From: Hoeflea_A sp965204935 | GTDB taxonomy: Bacteria; Pseudomonadota; Alphaproteobacteria; Rhizobiales; Rhizobiaceae | Length of the DNA stretch: 64,000 nucleotides | Reading direction: 5' to 3' (one strand) | Assembly: GCF_965204935.1 (NCBI RefSeq) | Contig: NZ_CBDBFO010000002.1 | Part shown: positions 16,955 through 25,333 of the stretch, one piece after another | How the letters are laid out: each line of letters begins with the position of its first letter | Numbering within the stretch: position 1 is the first letter of the stretch | Position numbers and translations under genes: made by a program | The notes under the pieces: model-generated | What the model was told of the DNA's origin: nothing | The model's database searches: none | The model's input: the letters and a program-made list of their open reading frames with translations, nothing else

Positions 16955-17878
16955 ATGAAGATCAGGCAACTCGAGGCCATGCGGGCGTTGATCGCCACCG
17001 GAACGACTACCCAGGCCGCTGAAGTGATGGGCATCAGCCAGTCCGCGATCAGCAGGCTGATCAGCCAGCTGGAGGACACGCTTGGCTTCGTTCTTTTCGA
17101 CCGGCACCGGGGCCGGCTGACGATCACGCCGGAGGGCCGCGAATTCTATGGCATCGCCGAGGATATCCTGGCGCAGGTCGATCAGATCCAGGAGACGGCA
17201 TCCAACATCCGCGCGCACGGCACGGGAACGCTCCGGGTCGTGGCCATGCCGGCCATCGGCACCTGCATGTTGCCGCAGCCTTTGAAGATGCTGCGTGAGG
17301 AGTATCCGAACCTCAACATCATTGTTGACCTGAAGAACCGGAGCGAACTGCAACAGGCCGTTGCCGAGCGCCGATACGATATCGGGCTCGCCACCTTGCC
17401 GATTGTTCAGCAGGGCCTTGTTGTCGAGCCGCTGTGCACCGTGCGCTCGGTCATCATCATGCCGAAAGGGCACAGGCTTGCGCAAAAGGACGTGGTCAAC
17501 GCCGAGGATCTCGACGGCGAGAGCCTTGTCTCATTGTCCGCCGATACGGTGATGCGCTACCGCACGGAAGAGCTGTTCACCCGGCGCAAGATCAAGTGCC
17601 AGTCGGCGATCGAGGCGACATCCACCATCCTACTCGGGAACCTTGTCAGGATCGGCCTCGGGGTTGCGATCGTTCACCCCTTCGTCGCCGAGCACTTCAG
17701 CGGCCAGCTTGAAATCCGGCCCTTCGAACCGGAGGTCGATATCAGCTACGGCCTGATTTACGCCGAGGGCGCCCGCCGCCTGCGGGTGGCCGATCAGCTT
17801 TCGAAAAACATGCGCATCTGTTTCTCAAGCTCAAGCCAGTTCATACCGCAGACGCAGGAGAGCGGCCCCGTCGGCTAG
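16955..17878 (+). CDS. LysR-family transcriptional regulator, likely of the adjacent TTT operon
   Basis: A 307-residue LTTR beginning MKIRQLEAMRALIATGTTTQ at the ATG at 16955. An ATG-less extension of ten codons is possible but not needed. The helix-turn-helix reads AAEVMGISQSAISRLISQLE, followed by an effector domain resembling the CysB/ModE-like periplasmic-binding fold. It is divergent from tctBAC with about 150 bases between, the classic arrangement for an LTTR that controls its neighbour in response to the transported compound or a product. Confidence 0.9.
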   Translation: MKIRQLEAMRALIATGTTTQAAEVMGISQSAISRLISQLEDTLGFVLFDRHRGRLTITPEGREFYGIAEDILAQVDQIQETASNIRAHGTGTLRVVAMPAIGTCMLPQPLKMLREEYPNLNIIVDLKNRSELQQAVAERRYDIGLATLPIVQQGLVVEPLCTVRSVIIMPKGHRLAQKDVVNAEDLDGESLVSLSADTVMRYRTEELFTRRKIKCQSAIEATSTILLGNLVRIGLGVAIVHPFVAEHFSGQLEIRPFEPEVDISYGLIYAEGARRLRVADQLSKNMRICFSSSSQFIPQTQESGPVG

Positions 17879-17888
17879 CGCCTGCCAT

Positions 17889-18947
17889 TCAGCTCGCCAG
17901 AGACGTTACGTCCGCGCTGTTGAGCGGCAGGGATACGGGCTCGTTGCGCTCCGCGGAAAGATCCGCCGCGATATAGACTTCCATGACCTTGCGGGCCTGT
18001 TCCGGCGTCACAAGGACCGGTTTGTCGAGTGCCACCGCCTCGATGAAATGGTGGGTCTCGCTGGCCATCGGACCGGCAAAAACATGATTCACGGGCTCAC
18101 CCGGCATCGACGACATCGGAAACTGGATGCCATTGTCGACCGTGTTCAGCACCACATCGCGATGGGTGTCGTCGATCAGCAACGCGCCCTTCGTTCCGAC
18201 CATCTCCAGCGTCGTCGCCGAATAATTGGGATAGCCGAGCGGCAGGATCCAGCCGGCGCCGATGGTGAAGGAAATGCCGTTGTCCATCGTGACGATGATC
18301 CAGGTGCAGTCGGGCGCACCGTTGATCTCCTTCATCGTCTTGTAGACGGTCTGGGCATAGACGCGCACCGGCTTCGCCGGCTCCAGGCACCACAGGACGA
18401 AGTCAAGGTCGTGCGTGGCCTCCATCGCTGCCGGAGACAGCTTTACCCTGCCGGATATCTTCTTGCCGAGGCTTCGCGTGATATGCCGGCTGACAAGCGC
18501 GCTGACCGGCTCGCCAAGCGTTCCGTCCTCGAGCGATTTCTTGATGAACGCGTATTTCGGATTGAAGCGCTGCGAATAGCCGATGGTGAACTTGACCTTG
18601 TGCTGGTGCGACAGCGCCACCAGCTCATCCGCTTCTGCAAGGGTGATGGCAATCGGCTTTTCGAGGAAGACATGCTTGCCGGCCTTCATCGCAGACTTGG
18701 CCATCGGGTAGTGGGTGGTCTCCGGCGTCGCCGAGATGATGACCGCATCGACCGACGGATTTTCAATGATCTCGTTGTAGTCCGTCGATGCCGAGACCGG
18801 GTGAGAAAGCGCCTTGACCTCCGCCAGCCGGTCCTCATTGATTTCAGCGATGTGAAGATCGGCGACCAGCGGATTGGCAAAACACGCCTCCGCGCGGATA
18901 CCGCCACACCAGCCGGTTCCGACTACGCCTACATTGATCTGCCGCAT
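17889..18947 (-). CDS. Gfo/Idh/MocA family oxidoreductase (second of three)
   Basis: A 352-residue dehydrogenase. The start is the ATG at 18945-18947, giving MRQINVGVVGTGWCGGIRAE with the Rossmann glycines. A longer open frame upstream is not conserved-looking. The substrate-domain signatures are VFLEKPIAITLAEADELVAL near residue 90 and the MEATHDLDFVLWCLEPAKPV block with the catalytic H-x-x-D near 175. A stretch with VGTKGALLIDDTHRDVVLNT is shared with the third Gfo/Idh protein at 28302 (VGTKGVIDIEDTHRDVVLAT). The two are clearly related and may act on related substrates. It is convergent with the LysR gene. Confidence 0.88.
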   Translation of the reverse strand: MRQINVGVVGTGWCGGIRAEACFANPLVADLHIAEINEDRLAEVKALSHPVSASTDYNEIIENPSVDAVIISATPETTHYPMAKSAMKAGKHVFLEKPIAITLAEADELVALSHQHKVKFTIGYSQRFNPKYAFIKKSLEDGTLGEPVSALVSRHITRSLGKKISGRVKLSPAAMEATHDLDFVLWCLEPAKPVRVYAQTVYKTMKEINGAPDCTWIIVTMDNGISFTIGAGWILPLGYPNYSATTLEMVGTKGALLIDDTHRDVVLNTVDNGIQFPMSSMPGEPVNHVFAGPMASETHHFIEAVALDKPVLVTPEQARKVMEVYIAADLSAERNEPVSLPLNSADVTSLAS

Positions 18948-19271
18948 GAATACCGCCTTCTGCAACATTGGGAGCCATGAGTGGAGCCCTGAACCTAATT
19001 GCATAGGAGCGGCAACAGAAATGCAAAAAACAGCTTGGTCTATGCGAAAAATGAATACACAAACGCGCGCGGAAGGGCGTTGAGCCAGCATCCGGATCCG
19101 GGGCGCAATCAGACGAATCTAGCCTGTAGATTTCCTGTTCACAACGGGGTCTGGCAATCAGGTTTCTTGATGTCCGCCATCGCGACAGGTGATCATCGAG
19201 CACGTGTTTTCGCCCGGTTCATCGCTTGAAGCCGGCAATCCCGGGCTCCAAGGCAAACCGGGTGAGAGTGC
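18948..19271. other. 324-bp intergenic region with repeat copy A
   Basis: This lies between the Gfo/Idh start (18947) and the MarR gene end (19272), both on the minus strand. It holds the 43-bp repeat at 19153-19195. No gene is supported; short open frames here overlap the Gfo/Idh upstream region without signals. Confidence 0.5.
19153..19195 (+). repeat. 43-bp dispersed repeat, copy A
   Basis: It begins GGCAATCAGGTTTCTTGAT and ends TGATCA. It matches 23280-23322 at 37 of 43 positions, with the first 19 identical. The copy lies about 210 bp upstream of the Gfo/Idh start, on the other side of which MarR is encoded. Function unknown; a shared operator or promoter element is the simplest reading. 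Confidence 0.65.
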
Positions 19272-19718
19272 CTACAAACGGACCAGCGTGGCGTTCTCGC
19301 CCTCTGTCAAACGATCAATGGTGGACATGAACTCCTCATAGGCCTTTTGTTCGAGCTTGCCGGAAAAATGCACGTTCAGTTCCTTCACGAGACGATGGCA
19401 TGCCCGCATCTTGCTCTGACCCGTATCCGTCAGGTGCACTTCGGTGACGCGGCCATCCGTATCGATCCCGTTGCGCACAAGCAGGCCTTGCTGCTCCATG
19501 GTCTTCAGCAGCCGCGATATCGCCGGCCGCGCGATGCCGATGTAACTTGCAAGCGCTGACGGCGTGGTGACACCCTCCATGCCGACACCGCGCAACACGC
19601 ACCACATCAGGCGTGTAATGCCGTGTTCGCCAATCTGTTTTTCAAGTCGCACCTCCATCAGCCGGGCCAGCCGTGTGACCTTGTAGCCAATGCGGTTGTG
19701 CAGCGTGAAGTCTTTCAT
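19272..19718 (-). CDS. MarR-family transcriptional regulator
   Basis: A 148-residue winged-helix protein starting MKDFTLHNRIGYKVTRLARL at the ATG at 19716-19718, with GAGGGG upstream. The DNA-binding core contains PSALASYIGIARPAISRLLK and the wing GIDTDGRVTEVHLTDTGQSK. It is divergent from the TRAP transporter operon (dctPQM) with an AT-rich, palindrome-containing promoter region between. The likely role is as a ligand-responsive repressor of that operon. Confidence 0.88.
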   Translation of the reverse strand: MKDFTLHNRIGYKVTRLARLMEVRLEKQIGEHGITRLMWCVLRGVGMEGVTTPSALASYIGIARPAISRLLKTMEQQGLLVRNGIDTDGRVTEVHLTDTGQSKMRACHRLVKELNVHFSGKLEQKAYEEFMSTIDRLTEGENATLVRL

Positions 19719-19748
19719 GGGCGCCCCTCGGTAAGGTGGAACTCTCCG

Positions 19749-19830
19749 GTTGACAGTGAATCGGCCGCGGTCCACTATTTTGCTTAGTAGATAACATAGA
19801 TAATTATCATTATTAATTAGATTATCGATC
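19749..19830. promoter_or_regulatory. MarR/TRAP divergent promoter and operator region
   Basis: A TTGACA at 19750-19755 could be a rightward -35 element. An AT-rich block from about 19783 to 19830 contains the perfect palindrome GATAATTATC (19799-19808) and flanking TAGATAACATAGATAATTAT. MarR proteins bind AT-rich imperfect palindromes, so this is a plausible MarR operator (inference). The rightward Shine-Dalgarno GGGAGGG and the original dctP ATG (19850) follow. Confidence 0.55.
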
Positions 19831-19875
19831 GCGTTCTGGGAGGGATGTCATGAAATCGGTACACTATGTGAATAA

Positions 19876-20292
19876 CTACCGGCTGGCGCCGGTAGCGTCA
19901 GGCAGGTGATTGTCGAGGTACTGAAGTACAAGTTCGTCTGTGATGGCCCCGGTGGTTGTCGAGAAGTAGCCCCGGCCCCAGAACCGGCGGCCCCAGTACC
20001 ACTTGCGTATCTCCGGGAACTCGCGCTGGATTTTGTGAGACGAACGGCCTTTCATCTTGCGTACCAGATCGGAGATGGCGACTTTTGGGGGCACGGACAC
20101 GAACATATGCACGTGATCTTTGGACAGAACGCCATGCAAGATGGAAACGCCGTTCTCCTTGCAGACCTGACGGCAGATGGTGCGTACCCGCAGGGCCAGA
20201 TCGCCAGTCAGAACTTTGTAGCGATACTTCGTCGCCCAAACGATATGGTACCGGTGGTAATAGACGCAATGCGCGGAGCGATCATATTGCAT
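19876..20292 (-). CDS. tnpA: IS200-type TnpA (Y1 HuH transposase)
   Basis: A 138-residue transposase starting MQYDRSAHCVYYHRYHIVWA at the ATG at 20290-20292. The catalytic HuH motif is DHVHMFV, and the conserved C-terminal WGRGYFSTTTGAITDELVLQ contains the nucleophilic region of Y1 transposases. It acts on single-stranded DNA with hairpin ends. The stop codon lies inside one terminal hairpin, and the start codon abuts a 27-bp stem that buries the Shine-Dalgarno. Confidence 0.93.
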   Translation of the reverse strand: MQYDRSAHCVYYHRYHIVWATKYRYKVLTGDLALRVRTICRQVCKENGVSILHGVLSKDHVHMFVSVPPKVAISDLVRKMKGRSSHKIQREFPEIRKWYWGRRFWGRGYFSTTTGAITDELVLQYLDNHLPDATGASR

Positions 20293-20360
20293 GACTCTGG
20301 CCTTCCAAAAATGAGCCTTTGCCCTCAACGGGCGGCTCATTTTTGGAAGGCCAGAGTCAT
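20291..20360 (-). promoter_or_regulatory. 27-bp perfect stem sequestering the tnpA ribosome binding site
   Basis: The arms 20291-20317 and 20334-20360 are perfectly complementary, and the loop adds a GCCC/GGGC pair. On the tnpA transcript the stem contains GGAAGG 8 nt before the ATG. Translation from a full-length mRNA would therefore be blocked, as known for IS200 5' leaders. The structure may also act against incoming transcription. Confidence 0.8.
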
Positions 20361-20428
20361 AGCACGATTCGTTTTCGCTGAAGCGGGGTCCGACTGGAAG
20401 TCGGAGGCTTCAAACCAAAGAGTGGAAA

Positions 20429-21424
20429 GTGAAAAGTGCCATGTTCGCGGTTGCGGTGATTGTTGCCTCAGCAATTCCGCTGACCCCGGCTTCGGCCGAA
20501 GAGTTGAAAGCCGCGCATTTCATGCCGCCCATGCATCCGATGGACCGTGGCGTGATGACGCCGTTGGCCGAAGAACTCGCTGAAGCGACAGGTGGCGATC
20601 TGACCATTCGCATCTACCCCTCTGGCGAACTCGGCAAGGGCCCGGTCCAGCAATACAAGCGCGTTGTCACCGGTGTTGCCGACATCGCCTTCGGCATCCC
20701 CGCCTACACACCCACCCAGTTCGGCAAGACGGTTCTGGTGCACATGCCCGGCCTCTTTGCGAGCGGCGAGGAGGCGACCAACGCCCTGTGGGACAATCTC
20801 GCGGCCATCGAGGACGAATATGCCGAAACCAAGCTGCTCGGCCTTTGGGCCAACAACCCGTCAGTCCTGATCACCCGTGAAAAGCCGGTCCGCACTCTGG
20901 CCGACATAGAAGGCCTCAAGGTCCGCACGCCCAATCCGGTCATGGCGGAAGTGGTCAAAGCCTGGGGCGGCATACCGGTATCGATGCCGACACCGGACAT
21001 CTACAACGCGATGAACACCGGCGTGATCGACGCCGTGATGATCGGCCCCTCCGGCATCCGTTCCTACAAGCTCAACGAGATCGGCAAGCACGCCACCATC
21101 AACATCCCCTCAGCCGTTGACAGTTTCTACTTGCTGATGAACCGCAACAGCTGGGACAAGCTGAGCGACGAACACAAGGCCAAGCTCGACGAGCTGGCCG
21201 GCCGCGGCCTCAGCCTGCGCGGCGCCAAGGCATTCTATGACGCCGGTCAGGCCGGCATTCAACTCGCCCGCGACAGCGGTGTTGAAATCATCGAGATAAA
21301 CGCTGCGGCTGATGCCGAGTTCCGCACCGCGATGGCCGACGCGCTCGAAGCGCTGGTCGACAAGACCTCGAAGGAAACCGGTGCCGATGCCCGCGCCATC
21401 ATTTCAGGATTTTCCGGGCAATAG
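20429..21424 (+). CDS. dctP: TRAP transporter substrate-binding protein (DctP), 5' end displaced by IS200
   Basis: The coding frame from the GTG at 20429 gives 331 residues with a usable signal peptide (MKSAMFAVAVIVASAIPLTP then ASA). A typical DctP body follows, including the family segment LADIEGLKVRTPNPVMAEVV. The frame is also open back to the IS element (20411 on). The original start was probably the ATG at 19850 with its GGGAGGG ribosome site, now on the far side of the element. The protein may still be made from the GTG, but no good Shine-Dalgarno precedes it. It would bind a carboxylate in the periplasm for DctQM. Confidence 0.85.
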   Translation: MKSAMFAVAVIVASAIPLTPASAEELKAAHFMPPMHPMDRGVMTPLAEELAEATGGDLTIRIYPSGELGKGPVQQYKRVVTGVADIAFGIPAYTPTQFGKTVLVHMPGLFASGEEATNALWDNLAAIEDEYAETKLLGLWANNPSVLITREKPVRTLADIEGLKVRTPNPVMAEVVKAWGGIPVSMPTPDIYNAMNTGVIDAVMIGPSGIRSYKLNEIGKHATINIPSAVDSFYLLMNRNSWDKLSDEHKAKLDELAGRGLSLRGAKAFYDAGQAGIQLARDSGVEIIEINAAADAEFRTAMADALEALVDKTSKETGADARAIISGFSGQ

Positions 21425-21426
21425 GC

Positions 21427-21933
21427 ATGTCCGATGAGGATAGCGAGGACGCCGGCCGACCGGTACCGGCGGCAGGCTGGCGGCGCTTCATAGAAACGCC
21501 GCTGATCGCCTGCGGCGCGCTTGCCGTTTTCGCCATGATGTTCCTTTCGGTCGGCGACGCGCTCCTTCGCTCGCTGTTCAATGCGCCCATTTTCGGCGCC
21601 AACGACTACACCCAGATAATTCTGTCGATCGCCGTGTCCATCAGCCTGCCGCTTTGCGTGCTTGCCGGCCGTGTTATCGCCATCGACACGCTGGTCGCGT
21701 TGCTTTCAGACCGCTTGCGTCGTCCGGTGGACGTTTTGGTGTCGGTTGCCGGGGCGGTCATGATGGCCTATCTCGCCTGGCGGGCGCTGCTGAACGCCCG
21801 CGAGGCGGCGCGTTTTGCCGAGACGACACTGTTGCTGCAATTGCCGCTCGACATCTCCTATTACGCCCTTGCCGCCGGCAGCGCCCTGGCGGCCCTGCTC
21901 TTGCTGACCGAAAGCGGCCGTCATGAGTCCTGA
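21427..21933 (+). CDS. dctQ: TRAP transporter small permease (DctQ)
   Basis: A 168-residue protein with four hydrophobic segments. It contains TPLIACGALAVFAMMFLSVG, the family-typical LRSLFNAPIFGANDYTQIIL and DISYYALAAGSALAALLLLT. It starts two bases after the dctP stop and overlaps dctM by 11 bases. DctQ is the small membrane subunit that pairs with DctM. Confidence 0.9.
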   Translation: MSDEDSEDAGRPVPAAGWRRFIETPLIACGALAVFAMMFLSVGDALLRSLFNAPIFGANDYTQIILSIAVSISLPLCVLAGRVIAIDTLVALLSDRLRRPVDVLVSVAGAVMMAYLAWRALLNAREAARFAETTLLLQLPLDISYYALAAGSALAALLLLTESGRHES

Positions 21934-23227
21934 ACTGCTTGGCGTTGCCGGCTTCGCGGTGCTGTTTGCGCTGATGGCGCTCGGCACGCCGGTCGCAATT
22001 GCCTTGCTTGTTGTCGGTTTCGTCGGAACGATCCTGCTGTCCGGCTTTCAGGCGGCCGCCTATACGCTGAGCGGCCAGGCGTTTGCGACGATAACGATCT
22101 ACGAACTTTCCATCATTCCGCTCTTCATCCTGATGGGAAATCTCGCATCCGCCGCCGGGCTCAGCCGCGACCTTTTCGACGCCGCCTATCGCCTGATCGG
22201 CCATTTGCGCGGCGGGCTGGCTGCCGCGACCATTCTTGGCTGCGCCGGATTTTCCGCGTTGTCCGGATCATCCATTGCGTCCGCGGTAACGATGGGCAAG
22301 GTCGCCTACCCTGAAATGCGCCGCTACGGCTACGGTGCGCGGCTGGCGACAGGCTCCATCGCCGCCGGCGGAACGCTGGGCATTCTCATCCCGCCATCCA
22401 CGGGCTTCGTCATCTATGCGGTGCTGACAGAAGAATCGATCGGCCGCCTGTTCATGGCGGGCGTTCTTCCCGGCTTGATGCTGACGGGCCTCTTCCTCGT
22501 GGCGATCGCCGCCATCACGTTCATCACCCCCGACGAAGGCCCAAGGGGGCCGACCTTCAGTTTGCGGGACAAGTTCTCGGGTCTACTGCGATCAACAGGC
22601 ATCATCACGATCATCGTCATCACGATCGGCGGCCTCTATACCGGGTTCTTCACTCCTGTCGAGGCAGCCGGCGTCGGGGCCTGTTTTGCCCTGTTGATGC
22701 TGATCCTGCGCGGCAAATGCACACCGCACGCCTTGTGGGCAGCCAGCGCCGATACGTTGCGAACGACAGGCATGGCATTCTTCATCCTCATCGGCGCCAA
22801 CGTCTTTGCGCCGTTCGTCGCCCTTTCGCACCTGCCGGAAACCATCGCCGGCGGCATGGCGGCTCTGGCGCTCGGCGCCTACGGAACGCTTGCGGTCATC
22901 CTCCTCGGCTATGTGGTGCTGGGTATGTTCATCGAGGGCCTGTCCCTGCTCGTCATCACCCTGCCGATTGTCTTCCCGCTGATTGTTTCCCTTGGTTTCG
23001 ACCCGATCTGGCTGGGCGTCGTCATGGTCATCGTACTCGAGATGGGCCTTATATCGCCGCCAATCGGCGTCAATGTCTTTGTGGTCAAGAGCATCGTTCA
23101 CGACGTGAAGATGGAAACGATCTTTGCCGGCATCATGCCGTTCTGGCTCGCCATGGCGATTGCCCTATTGTTCCTGGTTCTGGTGCCTGACATCGCCCTG
23201 CTGCTGCCCAACGCGATGTTTGACTGA
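21923..23227 (+). CDS. dctM: TRAP transporter large permease (DctM)
   Basis: A 434-residue membrane protein of the DctM/SiaM family with about 12 hydrophobic segments. Signatures include IIPLFILMGNLASAAGLSRD, GSSIASAVTMGKVAYPEMRR, AAGGTLGILIPPSTGFVIYA and the C-terminal EMGLISPPIGVNVFVVKSIV. It couples substrate uptake to a sodium or proton gradient. It is the last gene of dctPQM; about 266 bases with a dispersed repeat follow. Confidence 0.93.
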   Translation: MSPELLGVAGFAVLFALMALGTPVAIALLVVGFVGTILLSGFQAAAYTLSGQAFATITIYELSIIPLFILMGNLASAAGLSRDLFDAAYRLIGHLRGGLAAATILGCAGFSALSGSSIASAVTMGKVAYPEMRRYGYGARLATGSIAAGGTLGILIPPSTGFVIYAVLTEESIGRLFMAGVLPGLMLTGLFLVAIAAITFITPDEGPRGPTFSLRDKFSGLLRSTGIITIIVITIGGLYTGFFTPVEAAGVGACFALLMLILRGKCTPHALWAASADTLRTTGMAFFILIGANVFAPFVALSHLPETIAGGMAALALGAYGTLAVILLGYVVLGMFIEGLSLLVITLPIVFPLIVSLGFDPIWLGVVMVIVLEMGLISPPIGVNVFVVKSIVHDVKMETIFAGIMPFWLAMAIALLFLVLVPDIALLLPNAMFD

Positions 23228-23279
23228 CCCGCCGCCTGGCTAAAATCCGCAATCCGCTATTCGCATCCCGAGGCGCTTC

Positions 23280-23322
23280 GGCAATCAGGTTTCTTGATAT
23301 GCGCCATAGTGACATATGATCA
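23280..23322 (+). repeat. 43-bp dispersed repeat, copy B
   Basis: It matches 19153-19195 at 37 of 43 positions. It lies 171 bp upstream of the AhpD-like gene. Read rightward it includes TTGATA and TATGAT separated by 15 bases, a short-spaced sigma70-like arrangement, so it could contain a promoter. The matching hexamers are weaker in copy A. Confidence 0.6.
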
Positions 23323-23493
23323 CCGGACCGACATTTCTCATCGAAATCCCCGCCTTGAAACCGTATCCTCGCAGTCGGGTTCGGAAGTGGATGGCGACGC
23401 GCCCTATACGCCCCGCGAATGAACGACAACGACAAACGCCGCCGTGCAGGAAACGGCGGAGCGCGCAACGACGCGTGCCTGGGAGGGATCGGA

Positions 23494-24075
23494 ATGTCGC
23501 ATGTCGAGCCGTTGAGCATCGAGGAAACGGACGCGGCAAAGGCCGACATCGAACAACTTGCATCCGCCACCGGCTTCGTCGCCAATTCCATGCTTTTGCT
23601 GGCACGGCGTCCGGAGATCGCGCGCGCCGTCCTTGGCCTCATACGCGCCGTCGTCCGTAACCCGGACGGCAAGGTCGATCCGGCCCTGCGCTGGATGGTC
23701 GCCCATGTCACGAGCCGCGCCAATGGCTGCACCTATTGTTCCGCCCACACCTTCAAGAACGGCGCCGACAATGGCGTACCGGACGACAAGCTGGCTGCGA
23801 TCTGGGAATTCGAGACAAGCCCTGTCTTCTCCGATGCGGAGCGTGCGGCACTGCGTGTCGCCGTCACCGGCGGCCAGTGTCCCGCCTACGCGACCGAAGA
23901 GGACATGGCCGAACTGCGCCGGCACTTTTCCGAGGAACAGATTGTCGAAATCGGCGCGGTCATCGCGCTCTTTGGTTTCAACAATCGCTGGAACGCGTTC
24001 ATGGCGACGGACCTGGAGCCGGAAGTTACTGAATTCATTGCTGGAAAGTCACTTTCAAAGGAGCAAACGAACTAG
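23494..24075 (+). CDS. AhpD-like / carboxymuconolactone decarboxylase-family protein
   Basis: A 193-residue all-helical protein. The start is the ATG at 23494 with GGGAGGG 8 nt upstream; an upstream ATG at 23419 lacks this. It has the redox CxxC of the AhpD family in RANGCTYCSAHTFKNG and the C-terminal GAVIALFGFNNRWNAFMATD typical of these proteins. Members are thiol-dependent peroxidase partners or, in the CMD branch, decarboxylases; the CxxC favours the redox type. It precedes the second TTT operon by 42 bases, with a small hairpin (CCGGA-TGCAAG-TCCGG) between. Confidence 0.85.
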   Translation: MSHVEPLSIEETDAAKADIEQLASATGFVANSMLLLARRPEIARAVLGLIRAVVRNPDGKVDPALRWMVAHVTSRANGCTYCSAHTFKNGADNGVPDDKLAAIWEFETSPVFSDAERAALRVAVTGGQCPAYATEEDMAELRRHFSEEQIVEIGAVIALFGFNNRWNAFMATDLEPEVTEFIAGKSLSKEQTN

Positions 24076-24117
24076 CCATTCCGGATGCAAGTCCGGCTAT
24101 TTGAGTGGAGGAGAAAA

Positions 24118-25233
24118 ATGCCAAGAACCAAAGGGAACGCAATCGCCTCGATTGACCGCAGGACATTTCTGGCCGGATCGGCCGCGTCCATGGCGGCACT
24201 GTCGATCACCATACCCGCCGACAAGGCGCGGGCAGCCGGATATCCGGAACGCGCCATAACGCTGGTCGTCATGTACGGCGCCGGAGGCGGCACGGACACC
24301 ATCATGCGCAAGCTCGCCGAGGAGATGGCCAATTCGCGTGGCTGGAAGATCAACGTCATCAACAAGCCGGGCGCTGTCGGCGGCGTCGCAACGCAATATG
24401 TGCACGGCCAGGCATCGGACGGCTACACCGTTCTCGGCGGCGCCAATTACAACAAGTTCGTGCGCGTCATGGGCCACGTTGATTTCGTGCCCTGGGAGGA
24501 ATGGGTGTTCTTCCAGGCCGCTACGGCAAACGCCGCATGGTCGGTTCCGGTCGACTCGCCGTTCAAGACCTTCGATGACGTCGTTGCCGCTGCCAAGGCC
24601 GACCCCGGAAAGATCACCATTTCGACATCCGGCACCGGCGGCCTCTGGCACGAGCTTGCGCTGATCGTCGGATCCTTCGCCGATATCAGCCTGAAATACG
24701 TGCACTACAAGGGCGGCAAGGCGGCAACTCTGGCCGGCCTGCAGGGAGAAGTCGACATTGCCGGCGGCGGTGTCCATGAGCATGTTGACCTCGTCCGCGC
24801 CGGTAAGCTGCGCTGCCTGCAGCAGACCTCAACGGCGGATATCGATCTCGGCGACGGCAAGATCATGCCCACGATCGGCGGTCCCCTGCCGGCGATCCAG
24901 CCATTCCTTCCGATCGGCGGAACCTACAACTTCATCATGAAGCGCGACACGCCGACCGAGGTCCTGGAGGAAGTCAGCAAGGCCTTTGTCGAGGCTGCGA
25001 ATTCCGATGGTTTCCAGGAGATGGTCAAGAGCAAGTTCTTCCAGACCGATATCCGCACCGGCGAGGAAGCCGACAAGCGCGCTGCCCTGCTGGAAGTTGT
25101 CACGGTCGACACGTTCAACAAATTCTCCGATCAGATCGGGGCCGACGTTGTCACCGCCCAGGATCTTGGTCTGCCCGCACCGGCCGATTTCGAATCCTGG
25201 TGGCCGCCGGAAGGCTACAAGCCGCGCACCTGA
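24118..25233 (+). CDS. TTT transporter periplasmic binding protein (TctC), system 2, Tat-type signal
   Basis: A 371-residue TctC/Bug-family protein. The start is the ATG at 24118, preceded by GGAGGAG. The N-terminus contains IDRRTFLAGSAASMAALSI, a twin-arginine signal followed by a hydrophobic stretch and an ARA cleavage-like site. This differs from the Sec-type signal of TctC system 1. The mature part begins YPERAITLVVMYGAGGGTDT and continues NKPGAVGGVATQYVHGQASD. It is longer than usual (about 320), with a C-terminal extension ending in a PADFESWWPPEGYK segment. It is first of a tctC-tctB-tctA operon. Confidence 0.9.
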   Translation: MPRTKGNAIASIDRRTFLAGSAASMAALSITIPADKARAAGYPERAITLVVMYGAGGGTDTIMRKLAEEMANSRGWKINVINKPGAVGGVATQYVHGQASDGYTVLGGANYNKFVRVMGHVDFVPWEEWVFFQAATANAAWSVPVDSPFKTFDDVVAAAKADPGKITISTSGTGGLWHELALIVGSFADISLKYVHYKGGKAATLAGLQGEVDIAGGGVHEHVDLVRAGKLRCLQQTSTADIDLGDGKIMPTIGGPLPAIQPFLPIGGTYNFIMKRDTPTEVLEEVSKAFVEAANSDGFQEMVKSKFFQTDIRTGEEADKRAALLEVVTVDTFNKFSDQIGADVVTAQDLGLPAPADFESWWPPEGYKPRT

Positions 25234-25333
25234 TGCGGATGGCATGGGGCGCTATGATCGCGCCTGAAGCGACGCTGCGGAACCGGGCCACGGTGTCCGG
25301 TTCCGCCACCATTCGACTTCTGGAAAGAGCGGC

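Larger units (their letters stand above)
19865..20412 (-). mobile_element. IS200/IS605-family element (single tnpA)
   Basis: A short element of about 550 bp. One end shows the hairpin CTACCGGC-TGGC-GCCGGTAG (19876-19895), the other the hairpin TCCGAC-TGGAA-GTCGGA (20389-20405) followed by TTCAA. There is no inverted repeat or target duplication, as expected for the family. Exact ends are uncertain by a few bases. It lies between the original start of dctP (ATG at 19850 with GGGAGGG upstream) and the rest of the signal-peptide coding region. Confidence 0.85.

Noticed and set aside
16769..17485. Long N-terminal extension of TctB (410 residues in total)
   Set aside because: The extension is antisense to the LysR gene and non-hydrophobic; the internal ATG at 16768 gives a normal TctB.
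20291..20360. Intrinsic terminator of an unrelated gene
   Set aside because: The 27-bp stem ends at the tnpA ATG, contains its ribosome site and has no T-run after either arm, so it is read as an IS200 leader structure.
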